The notes beneath the pieces are model-generated. The model saw only the letters and a list, made by a program, of their open reading frames with translations, did not search any database and was not told the DNA's origin. The position numbers and the translations under genes are program-made. A DNA stretch of 63,625 nt, taken from JAKFEW01 sp036675505 (GTDB taxonomy: Bacteria > Cyanobacteriota > Sericytochromatia > S15B-MN24 > JAQBPE01). Below are positions 17,535-25,156 of the stretch, piece by piece. Where the stretch lies: the NCBI GenBank assembly GCA_036675505.1, contig JAKFEW010000091.1, forward strand, positions 1 through 63,625, written 5' to 3'. The first letter of the stretch is position 1; every line of letters begins with the position of its first letter.

Positions 17535-18457
17535 GGCGCGACGCCCCCCGGCACGACCAGCCGCGCCCGCGCGGCGGGGCCCAGCACGGCGCACACGGCC
17601 GCCTGCAGCACGCCGAGCTTGGCCGCATCCACCTTCGTGAAGAAAGGCTCGCGCAGCGCGACCGGCACCGCGCCGTCAGGCTCCGGCTCGCCGAGCGCGC
17701 CGTGCTGCTCGAGCATGGCGGCCAACGTGCGGCTCTCGGCCGCGACGGCCCTGATCACGGCGCGCCAGGCGCCGGGCGGCAGCGCCGGGCGGGTGTCACC
17801 CTTTGCGTCAGCCCCGCCGGCCGGCAGCGCCGGCCGAGCGGCACCCTTTGCATCGACTCCGCCAATCGGCCCGACGGCGGGGCGCGCCCGCGGCCCAGGG
17901 CCGTCCGCGAGCGTCTCGACCATCCGCCAGAAGGCGATCGCGGTGGCGTCGACGTCGGCCATCGCGCGGTGGCGGTCCTTCACCACCACGCCGTAGTGCT
18001 TGATCAGCGCGTCGAGGTTGTGGCGCGCGAGCTGCGGGTTGCAGTGGCGCGAGAGCCTGACGGTGCAGTAGCGGCCGCTGAACGGCCACTCGAGCTCGGC
18101 CGCGGCGAACTCGGCTTGCAGGAAGTTGTAGTCGAAGCTCGCGTTGTGCGCCACGAAGTGGCCCGGGCGCGCCGCGATGTAAGCGGCGAAGGCGCGCATG
18201 GCGTCGTCCGGCCGGGCCTGGCCGCGCACCATCGCGCTGGTGATGCCGGTGAGGCGCGTGATGAAGGGCGGGATCGGGACGCCCGGGTCGATCAGGGTCT
18301 CGAAGCGATCGACCACCTCGCCATGGCGCAGCGTCGCGCAGGCGAGCTCGATCACCCGCGACGACGGCGGCGCGCTGCCGGTCGTCTCGGTGTCGATGAT
18401 GTGGAAGAGGTCGCCGCGCGCGGCGTTCCGCGCCAGCGAGATCCAGGAGCCGGCCAT
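17531..18457 (-). CDS. DEDD 3'-5' exonuclease (DnaQ/RNase T-like)
   Basis: 308 residues. Exo I is seen as IIDTETTGSAPPSSRVIELA (D and E near residue 20), Exo II as FVAHNASFDYNFL near 103, and Exo III as HRAMADVDATAIAF near 163. This matches DnaQ-like proofreading or RNA-trimming exonucleases. The C-terminal part contains two 15-residue repeats (GVDAKGAARPALPAG, GADAKGDTRPALPPG) and a short helical domain not typical of DnaQ. Start ATG 18457 with GGGAAGG about 14 nt upstream and a TAGAAT box 26 nt upstream. The ADP-ribosylglycohydrolase begins at its stop codon. Confidence 0.85.
   Translation of the reverse strand: MAGSWISLARNAARGDLFHIIDTETTGSAPPSSRVIELACATLRHGEVVDRFETLIDPGVPIPPFITRLTGITSAMVRGQARPDDAMRAFAAYIAARPGHFVAHNASFDYNFLQAEFAAAELEWPFSGRYCTVRLSRHCNPQLARHNLDALIKHYGVVVKDRHRAMADVDATAIAFWRMVETLADGPGPRARPAVGPIGGVDAKGAARPALPAGGADAKGDTRPALPPGAWRAVIRAVAAESRTLAAMLEQHGALGEPEPDGAVPVALREPFFTKVDAAKLGVLQAAVCAVLGPAARARLVVPGGVAP
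17778..17867. repeat. Two 45-bp tandem repeats inside the exonuclease gene
   Basis: Two direct copies starting near 17778 and 17823, each containing a block like caccctttgc. They keep frame and encode the 15-residue linker repeats of the exonuclease. Confidence 0.6.
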
Positions 18458-18483
18458 CGCTTGGGCGCCTTCCCGCCCGCGGC

Positions 18484-18489
18484 ATTCTA
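18484..18489 (-). promoter_or_regulatory. -10 box of the exonuclease/ADP-ribosylglycohydrolase operon
   Basis: TAGAAT on the minus strand, 26 nt before the ATG at 18457; matches the commonest -10 form seen in this window. Confidence 0.45.
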
Positions 18490-18672
18490 CCCGATCGGCG
18501 CAGGCCCGCGCGGATCGGGCCAGAAATCCGCCCTTAACACAACGCACCCGATCATCAAATGTTCATTAAAACCCCGACAAATCAGGCAACGGCCTCCCGG
18601 CGCTACGGCATAAGGAATGCACGTCGCTTATCAGCGGCGCGGTGGAGTGTGAGGAAAACGAGGAGGGGCGGC

Positions 18673-21123
18673 ATGGCGCTCGACGGCGGAACGGGTGGAT
18701 TCAACGCGGCGGCCGAGGCCGCGCGCAGGGCCGCTGAAGCGGCTGCAGCGGCAGCGCGCCGCGCGGCAGCTGCGGCCGCGGCCGCCGCCCGCAAGGCGGC
18801 GGCCGATGCCGCCAAGGCCCAGGCGCAGAGCGCCGCCAACGCCGAGGGGCGGGTCGAGAGGCAGACGCAGGCCGCCGACGCCGCCAAGGCCGGCGACACC
18901 AACCTCGCGCGCGCGCTCCGCAACGAGGAGCGCATGGGCGACATGGGCGACATGCCCTGGGACGCGGACGATCGCGCCGCCATGCCGCCCGCCGCCAAGC
19001 GGCTCGAAGAGGGCGTCTCGCTCGCCGACCTCAAGGGCGATCCGCAGCTCGCCAAGGACGTGGCCGCGCTCCAGACGAGCGAGGACCCCAAGGTGCGCGC
19101 GCTGGTGGAGGGCTCCGCCAAGGCCTGGGTCAAGGAGTCGCTCGACGGCGCGCTCGCGGACGGTGAGGGCAAGGACCCCAAGGCGGTCTTCGACGGCTTC
19201 AAGGCCGACGTGCAGGCGGTCGGCGCGCAGAGCGGCCTCGGCCCGCTGCTCAGCCAGCAGGCCGAAGCCGCCGTGAAGAACGCGGCGGTCGCCCTGCTCG
19301 AGAGCAAGCCGAGCATGGACGACCTCAAGGACAACCCGGCCAAGGGCCAGCTGCTCGCCACGCTGCAGGCGGACGCAGCCTACAAGGGCGACGTCGAGAA
19401 GCTGGTGCAGGGCTACGCCCAGAAGTCGATCGATCGCAACCTGGAAGGCAAGCAGAAGAAAGAGGGCGTCGAGGACGCCGTCGACCAGGTCACCGCCGAG
19501 ATGGTCGACTTCGCGAAGGCGACAGGCCTCGGCGACAGCGTCCGCACGGCCACCAACGCGGCCTTCAAGGACTCCGAGAAGAAGTTCGAGGAGACCGCCG
19601 AGAAGGGCAAGAGCATGTGGGATCGCTTCACGGGCTTCGTGGGCGACATGATGGGCAAGGCCGGCGACCTGCTGGGCTCGGGCCTCGACAAGATCGGCGA
19701 CGTCGCGAACAGCGCGCTGGACGTCGCGGGCGACCTCGCGCAGGGCACGGCCAACATCACGGCCTCGGGCCTCGACGCGCTCGGCGCCGACGGCATGGCC
19801 GACGCCACGCGCACGGTCGGCGCGGTCTCCAACAACGTGCTCGACGCGACCGGCGACGTGGTCGACACGGTCGCCGACACAGCGGGTGCGGCGATCGCGG
19901 ACGGCCCGGCCGGCGTCGCGAACCTCGCGATGCAGGCGGCGCTCGGCGACCAGAAGGCCGAGTACAAGAACGAGCTCGACGGCGTGACCGGCGCGATCAC
20001 CAACCGCCTGGGCAAGGGCGACTCGGTCTACATCGGCGTGGGCGGCAGCGCGACCGTCGGCGTCGGCGTCTACGGCGAGCTCGGCGTGGGCGCCGAGGCC
20101 CAGCTCTCGCGCAACGACGACGGCACGATCAGCCTGACCCTCGAGGGCGAGGTCAAGGGCGAGGTCGGCGTCTCGGCCGAGACCGGCGCCAAGGGCGGCG
20201 TCGAGGCCGGCGACATGAAGGCCGAGGGCGGCGCTTCGGCGGACGCCAGCGCCGGCGTCAACGCCAAGGTGATGGGCCGCGTCTCGCTCAAGTTCGACCC
20301 CAAGAACCCGGCCGACGCGGCGCGCCTCAAGGCGCTGATCGAGCCGGACCTCGCGACCATGGCGGCGGCCGCCACCAACCCGCTCGCCGCCGCCGCGATC
20401 AAGGGCCCGGCGCTGGCCGAGGCGATGAAGCACAACAAGGAGTCGGTCACGGTCGGCGGCTCCGTCGGCGTCTCGGCCGACGCCAGCGCGAGCGCGGGCG
20501 CGGGCCCGGTCAACGCCGAGATCGGCGTCGAGGCGAGCGCCACGGTCGGCGGCGCGCGTACCTTCAACGCGGACGGCTCGACCGAGACGACGGTCTTCAT
20601 GAACGCGGGCGCCTCGGCCTCGATCGGCGTGAGCGCCGGGCCGGCCACGCTCGAGGCGGGTGCCGGCGTGAAGGCCGCGCTCGGCATGACGATCCAGAAG
20701 GACGCCGCGGGCAACGTGACCGGCGTGAGCGCCGTGCACGCGGTGAACACCCACGCGAGCGCGGGCGCCGACGTCGAGATGGGCGGCGGCGAGGCCGGCG
20801 GCGCCTCCGGCACGACCAGCAAGGTCACCGAGTCGCTCACGCCCAAGGGCCTCGAGGCCTTCAACGCCCTCGTGGCGCAGGGCAAGAACCCGATCTCGGC
20901 CTACGCCGAGGCGCGCAAGGGCAAGGACCACATCACCGAGTCGAAGAGCACCACCACCACCGACGAGTTCTCGATCGGCGGCGGCGGCAAGGTGGCCCTG
21001 GCCGGCGTGAAGGTCGGGTTGGATGCCCACGTCACGGTGGGTAAGAGCCACACCGACGAGACCCAGATCAGCGGCCCGTCGATCATCGACAACGACATCA
21101 ACCACGACATCTCCCTGCCGTAA
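18673..21123 (+). CDS. Large Ala/Gly-rich repeat protein without signal peptide
   Basis: 816 residues, no recognised family. Residues about 10-60 are an extreme Ala-rich coiled-coil stretch (EAARRAAEAAAAAARRAAAA). Residues about 100-310 are helical and charged. Residues 315-440 repeat amphipathic units (LGSGLDKIGDVANSALDVAG, NVLDATGDVVDTVADTAGAA). Residues 455-800 are a beta-like Gly/Val/Ala/Glu-rich region with internal repeats (SATVGVGVYGELGVGAEA, EVKGEVGVSAETGAKGG, GSVGVSADASASAGAGPV, EIGVEASATVGG). The start has AGGAGG. The upstream 200 bp include AT-rich DNA and CATAAGGAAT near 18609. The design looks like a structural, surface or secreted protein, but the export route is unknown. Confidence 0.8.
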   Translation: MALDGGTGGFNAAAEAARRAAEAAAAAARRAAAAAAAAARKAAADAAKAQAQSAANAEGRVERQTQAADAAKAGDTNLARALRNEERMGDMGDMPWDADDRAAMPPAAKRLEEGVSLADLKGDPQLAKDVAALQTSEDPKVRALVEGSAKAWVKESLDGALADGEGKDPKAVFDGFKADVQAVGAQSGLGPLLSQQAEAAVKNAAVALLESKPSMDDLKDNPAKGQLLATLQADAAYKGDVEKLVQGYAQKSIDRNLEGKQKKEGVEDAVDQVTAEMVDFAKATGLGDSVRTATNAAFKDSEKKFEETAEKGKSMWDRFTGFVGDMMGKAGDLLGSGLDKIGDVANSALDVAGDLAQGTANITASGLDALGADGMADATRTVGAVSNNVLDATGDVVDTVADTAGAAIADGPAGVANLAMQAALGDQKAEYKNELDGVTGAITNRLGKGDSVYIGVGGSATVGVGVYGELGVGAEAQLSRNDDGTISLTLEGEVKGEVGVSAETGAKGGVEAGDMKAEGGASADASAGVNAKVMGRVSLKFDPKNPADAARLKALIEPDLATMAAAATNPLAAAAIKGPALAEAMKHNKESVTVGGSVGVSADASASAGAGPVNAEIGVEASATVGGARTFNADGSTETTVFMNAGASASIGVSAGPATLEAGAGVKAALGMTIQKDAAGNVTGVSAVHAVNTHASAGADVEMGGGEAGGASGTTSKVTESLTPKGLEAFNALVAQGKNPISAYAEARKGKDHITESKSTTTTDEFSIGGGGKVALAGVKVGLDAHVTVGKSHTDETQISGPSIIDNDINHDISLP

Positions 21124-21151
21124 GCGAGAGCGGAGCGATACCTTGGCTACC

Positions 21152-21556
21152 ATGACCCTCAACGAATCCACAGGGACCCGCGAGTTCCGGGTCGCCTTCG
21201 ATGGCGAGCTGCCGAACGCCCCTTTCAAGGGCCCCGGCGAGATCGTGATCGAGACGCTCGCGCCGGACGACCGGCCGCGCAAGGTGACGGCCCGCTTCTT
21301 CGTGGCGGGCGACGACCTGCGCGCCCGCCTGCCGCGCGTGCTCAAGGGCACGCCGCTCGAGCCGCAGGGGCTCTCGTTCGTGCGCGCGGCCGCCGAAGGC
21401 CGGCTGGTCGTCGAGCTCGAGGCCGGGCCCGAGCTGCTCGCGAAGCTGACCGGCGGGCTCTCCTCGCTGCAGGCGCTGGAAGGCTACCTGCTCGAGGCGC
21501 CCCCGCTGCTCGAGTTCGCGGGCTACGAGCTCGAGAGCGTGGCTGTCGAGGCTTAG
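21152..21556 (+). CDS. Small protein following the large repeat protein
   Basis: 134 residues, not recognised. Predicted as mixed beta/alpha with alternating strands (EFRVAFDGELPN, EIVIETLAP, KVTARFFVAGD) and an acidic C-terminal half rich in Leu and Glu. It starts 28 bp after the large repeat protein and ends just before a strong terminator, so the two are probably one transcript, and it may be a binding partner. An in-frame TTG lies 9 nt upstream of the chosen ATG and is an alternative start. Confidence 0.7.
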   Translation: MTLNESTGTREFRVAFDGELPNAPFKGPGEIVIETLAPDDRPRKVTARFFVAGDDLRARLPRVLKGTPLEPQGLSFVRAAAEGRLVVELEAGPELLAKLTGGLSSLQALEGYLLEAPPLLEFAGYELESVAVEA

Positions 21557-21567
21557 CCTGGCCCGGT

Positions 21568-23931
21568 CTAGCCCGCTCCCTGTTCGGGGAGCGGGCGTTT
21601 TTTTGTGGCCCAGCCGGCCGGGCGGAGCAGCCAGGCGGCGAGCAGCAGGGCCAAGAGCGAGATCGCGGCGCCCAGCGCCACGCTGCGCGGCCGGTAGCGG
21701 AACGCGACCGTGTGCGTCCCCGGCGTCAGGTACACCGCCCGGAAGGCCAGGTCGGCCGGCACGATCGGGGTCTCCACCCCGTCCACCGTCGCGACCCAGC
21801 CGGGGAAGTACGCCTCGGCGAGCACCAGCCAGCCCGGCCGCGCGGCCGTGGCCAAGATCGTCACGTGGTTCATCCCGCGCGCCACGATCCGCGCCGGGTC
21901 GGGCGGCAGCGGCGCGTCGGCCCAGCCTGCGGGCTGTGATGTCTCGAGCAGCGCGACCTCGCGCCAGCGCGCGGGCGCCTCGGCGAGCCGCAGGCTGGCT
22001 GCGCGCGCGTCCGGCTCCCGGTACTCGGCCTGGTAGAGCACGCGCGCGCGCGGCAGCGCGCGGGTGTTCTCGTAGAGCGTCGCGCGGGCCTGGCGCACCA
22101 GCGGCTTGAAGCGCGCGGGATCGCGCTGCACAGGCTCGCGCAGCGAGGCTGCGAGCTTGGGGAAGCGGTAGGGCCGCTCCGCGACCACCACGAATTGCAC
22201 ACCCGCGAGGTCCAGCAGCTCGGGCCGAAAGCCGCCCTCGAGGACCGTCAGGTTGCTCACCATCAGCCGTTTCGGCTGCAGCGCGAGATCATACAGGCGG
22301 TAGCGCATGAGGAAGAAGGCCTCGAGCAGGCCGAGGTGATCGATCCCGTGCACGGCGTTCGTGTTCGGCGCAAGCGCGAGCCCGCCGCCCGCCACGCGGG
22401 CGCCCCGCGGCTGGGCCTGCAGATGGGCCAGGATCGGCGTGACGGGATACATGAAGGGCGGCAGCGGCGGCACCAGCGTGCGCGCGGCGAACACCAGGTC
22501 GCCAGCCGCGAGCGCCACCAACACCACCGCCACGCCGGGCCGCGCGGCGGGCCGGCGCCAGGCGATGAGCAGCGCCGCGGCCACGAACATGGCCACCGCC
22601 GCGAACACCAGGTGGCCGACGCCCGAGTGGCCGAGCAGGTAAATCGGCGTGCGCCGCTGCTGCAGCACGGCGTAACCGGCGAAGCCCAGCGCGAGCACCG
22701 CGGCGAGCGCCCAGCGCAGCCCGCCGGGCCGCGCGGCGAGCCGATCGAGCCCGGCCGCGCCCAAAAGCCCCAGGCCGAGGGCGACGAGCGGCACCACGTA
22801 GAAGGAGTTGGGCGCCACCGCCAGCAGCGTGACCAGGTTGCCGGGCGGGCAAAGCGCGATCACGAGCGCCGCCACCGCGAGCAGCACGAGGCCCACGCGC
22901 GCGGAGGCGGAACGCCCCAGCCCGACCAGCGCGAGGCAGGCGGGCACAGCGCCCACGTAGGCGTTGAAGTAAGGCGTCATCGGGCCGATGTCGGGCGCGA
23001 AGACGTGGCGGCCGAGCGCCGCGAAGGCCTTCGGAAAGCGCCAGAAGCCCGACGCCGAGGCCATGAAGGACGCCTCGCGGGCGTAGAGGTAGCTCTGGCA
23101 CAGGCGCACGAACTCCACGAACGGCACCAGCAAGACCGCCGCGAGCGCGACGCCCAGCGCGCACCCGCCCGCGAGCGCGGCCCAGATGCGCGCCCGCTCG
23201 GGCCGACCGAGGGCGCCCACGCCGACGACCGCCGCCGCGCCGCCCGCCGCGTAGATCGCGGGCTCGGCGTGGCCGACCAGGCCCGTCAGGCCCACCAACA
23301 CCCCGAACAGCGCGATCGCCCGCCGATCCGGCCGCGCGAGCAACCCCTCGCCGGCCCAGAGCAGCCAGGGCAGCATCACGGCCGCATGGGCCTGGGCGAA
23401 ATCCATGTTGGTGAGCAGCCAGCCATGCAGGCCGAACGCCAGGGCGGCGATCGCCCCCGCCGCCGCCGAGAGCCCGAGCCTGCGCGCGAGCAGCAGCGTG
23501 CCGCCCATCGCGAAGAGCAGGTGGGCCACCAGGAACCAGGCCCGCCCGAGCGGGTCGCCCACGCCGTCACGGCCCAGCAAGATCAGCTTGAACGGGTCGA
23601 AGAAGCCCGCCTGGCCATTCGCGAAGAGCGGCTGGCCGAAGCCGTTGTGGGGCTGCCAGAGCGCCGGCTCGCCCGCCTTCAGGCCGCGCAAGAACAGCGC
23701 GTCCCACGGCTGGAAGGCGAGCGTCGGCGAGGCGTCCGAGTGGCTGACGGGCAGCGGACCGGGCAGCGCGCGCATGTAGAGCGCGTCGTCGGTGTAGAGG
23801 CGGCTGCCGTCGATCGCCGCGCGGCCCGTCAGGCCCTCGTGAAAACACGCAAACACCACGACGAGCATCGCGAGGGCGGCAAGGCGCCAGGGCCAGGGGC
23901 TCGCGGGCGCGGCGTCGCTCGGTGGTGTCAC
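21568..23931 (-). CDS. YfhO-family multi-spanning membrane protein (1)
   Basis: 787 residues. The N-terminus has one helix followed by an extracytoplasmic loop with the family sequence PWDALFLRGLKAGEPALWQPHNGFGQPLFANGQAG. About a dozen further helices follow, then a C-terminal soluble region (AEYREPDARAASLRLAE, FPGWVATVDGVETPIVPADLAFR) and a last helix. YfhO proteins have a GT-C-like fold and decorate cell-surface polymers with sugars in Gram-positives; here the acceptor is unknown. Start GTG 23931, with a TAGAAT box 39 nt upstream. It is paralogous to the protein at 29234-31540. Confidence 0.88.
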   Translation of the reverse strand: MTPPSDAAPASPWPWRLAALAMLVVVFACFHEGLTGRAAIDGSRLYTDDALYMRALPGPLPVSHSDASPTLAFQPWDALFLRGLKAGEPALWQPHNGFGQPLFANGQAGFFDPFKLILLGRDGVGDPLGRAWFLVAHLLFAMGGTLLLARRLGLSAAAGAIAALAFGLHGWLLTNMDFAQAHAAVMLPWLLWAGEGLLARPDRRAIALFGVLVGLTGLVGHAEPAIYAAGGAAAVVGVGALGRPERARIWAALAGGCALGVALAAVLLVPFVEFVRLCQSYLYAREASFMASASGFWRFPKAFAALGRHVFAPDIGPMTPYFNAYVGAVPACLALVGLGRSASARVGLVLLAVAALVIALCPPGNLVTLLAVAPNSFYVVPLVALGLGLLGAAGLDRLAARPGGLRWALAAVLALGFAGYAVLQQRRTPIYLLGHSGVGHLVFAAVAMFVAAALLIAWRRPAARPGVAVVLVALAAGDLVFAARTLVPPLPPFMYPVTPILAHLQAQPRGARVAGGGLALAPNTNAVHGIDHLGLLEAFFLMRYRLYDLALQPKRLMVSNLTVLEGGFRPELLDLAGVQFVVVAERPYRFPKLAASLREPVQRDPARFKPLVRQARATLYENTRALPRARVLYQAEYREPDARAASLRLAEAPARWREVALLETSQPAGWADAPLPPDPARIVARGMNHVTILATAARPGWLVLAEAYFPGWVATVDGVETPIVPADLAFRAVYLTPGTHTVAFRYRPRSVALGAAISLLALLLAAWLLRPAGWATKKRPLPEQGAG
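21571..21604 (+). terminator. Rho-independent terminator (overlaps convergent gene end)
   Basis: Perfect 10-bp stem GCCCGCTCCC/GGGAGCGGGC with a 6-nt loop, followed by G and seven T. It ends the transcript of the 18673-21556 genes. The stem and T-tract also encode the last residues of the convergent YfhO-type protein, whose TAG stop is at 21568-21570. Confidence 0.9.
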
Positions 23932-23970
23932 GGGAAGGGCTCTCTCGTCGGGCGGGGCGCGGGCGCCCTC

Positions 23971-23976
23971 ATTCTA
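23971..23976 (-). promoter_or_regulatory. -10 box for the YfhO-type gene 1
   Basis: TAGAAT on the minus strand in the 109-bp divergent region, 39 nt before the GTG at 23931. Confidence 0.45.
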
Positions 23977-24024
23977 CCGAAAATCCCGCCGCACGCGGGC
24001 GCGCACGCGCAGCCGGCCCCCGCA

Positions 24025-24033
24025 TGCTAAAAT
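24025..24033 (+). promoter_or_regulatory. Extended -10 of the SGNH-like gene (leaderless type)
   Basis: TGCTAAAAT; the TAAAAT ends 7 nt before the ATG at 24041, so transcription would start at the initiation codon. No -35 is recognisable, as expected for an extended -10 promoter. Confidence 0.55.
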
Positions 24034-24040
24034 CGCGCTC

Positions 24041-25138
24041 ATGGGGACCCCCGTGCGCGACACTGACGGAACGCCGACGGTGCCGGCGCGCCGGGCGCTC
24101 GTCGCCGCGATCGTGGCCGTGGCGATCGCCAACGCCTGGGTCGGCATCCGCTTGCCGGCGCTGCTGCAAGACACGCGCGTCCACGAGATCCTCGACGTCG
24201 AGCGCCGCGCCGCGGCTTTTCCGCGCGAGCGCGTGCGCGTGCTCGTCGCAGGCAACTCGCACGCGCTCGCCGGGCTGCGGCCGCCGGTGCTCGCGGCGGC
24301 GCTCGGCCTCGGCCCCGACGCCGTCTTCAGCTTCGCCCTGCCCGCGGGCTCGGCCCAGGAGAGCCGTCTCATGCTCGAGCGCCACCTGGCGAGCTTCCCG
24401 CGCGTCGCGCTGGTGCTCTGCACCGTCGACGAGTTCCAGCTGGCCGGCTTCCAGGAGATGCACCTGCGCTACCTCACGGCCGGCAACGGGGTCGAACGGG
24501 CGCGCTTCGCGGCCGGCCAACCGCTAGAGACCCAGCTGCGCTTGCTCGCAGGCACCTGGCTCCCGCTGCTCGATTTCGGCGCGACGCTCCACGCGGACCT
24601 GGCGGCCCACCCGGCGCACACCCTGCGCCTGCTGGTGCACGACGGCCCGCCGACCAACCCGTTCATCCGACGCGCCATGCGGCGCACGTACCGCTGGGGC
24701 TTCCCGCCACCCTGGGACGCCTATACGGCGCGGCAGCTGCGACTCCAGGCAATCCGCCACAGGTCGCCGGACGCGGTCGCGCAACGCGCCGCGTTCATGC
24801 TCGCCGACCGCGCGCGCGTGCCGATCGGCGTCGCCGAGGTCGGCCGGCTCACGGGCTGGCTCGCGGCGCGCGGGGTCCCGCTCGTGCTGGTCGAGGTCCC
24901 CTATACGGCGCTGCTCGACGCCGCGCTCCGCCGCCTGGACCCCGATGCCCAGCACGCCTGGCGCGCGGCCCTGGCCGCCCTGCCTGCGGCCGAGCGGCCA
25001 CCGCGCATCCAGGCCCCCGAGCTGCCCAGCCAGGCCTTCTACGACGCCGACCACTTGGCGCCCGCGGGCGCGCAGGCGCTCGCGCGCCACGTCGCCCAGG
25101 CCCCTGTGGTGCGGGCGCTGGCGTCCAGGCTGGAATGA
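24041..25138 (+). CDS. Membrane-anchored SGNH/DUF1574-like protein (1)
   Basis: 365 residues. A single N-terminal helix (ALVAAIVAVAIANAWVGI, residues 19-36) anchors an extracytoplasmic domain. Block I is VLVAGNSHALAG near 68, with Ser in a G-N-S-H context, and the C-terminal catalytic pair is FYDADHLAPAGA near 335 (D-x-x-H type). Proteins like AlgJ/AlgX work with an adjacent MBOAT protein to O-acetylate an exported glycan, and here a MBOAT gene ends 18 bp away on the opposite strand. The substrate glycan is unknown. Confidence 0.72.
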   Translation: MGTPVRDTDGTPTVPARRALVAAIVAVAIANAWVGIRLPALLQDTRVHEILDVERRAAAFPRERVRVLVAGNSHALAGLRPPVLAAALGLGPDAVFSFALPAGSAQESRLMLERHLASFPRVALVLCTVDEFQLAGFQEMHLRYLTAGNGVERARFAAGQPLETQLRLLAGTWLPLLDFGATLHADLAAHPAHTLRLLVHDGPPTNPFIRRAMRRTYRWGFPPPWDAYTARQLRLQAIRHRSPDAVAQRAAFMLADRARVPIGVAEVGRLTGWLAARGVPLVLVEVPYTALLDAALRRLDPDAQHAWRAALAALPAAERPPRIQAPELPSQAFYDADHLAPAGAQALARHVAQAPVVRALASRLE

Positions 25139-25156
25139 GCCCGGGCGCCGGCCGCA

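Noticed and set aside
18631..21351. 906-codon open frame on the minus strand
   Set aside because: It is antisense to the large repeat protein, is full of Arg/His/Gly/Ala typical of GC-rich mirror frames, and has no ribosome site or recognisable domain.
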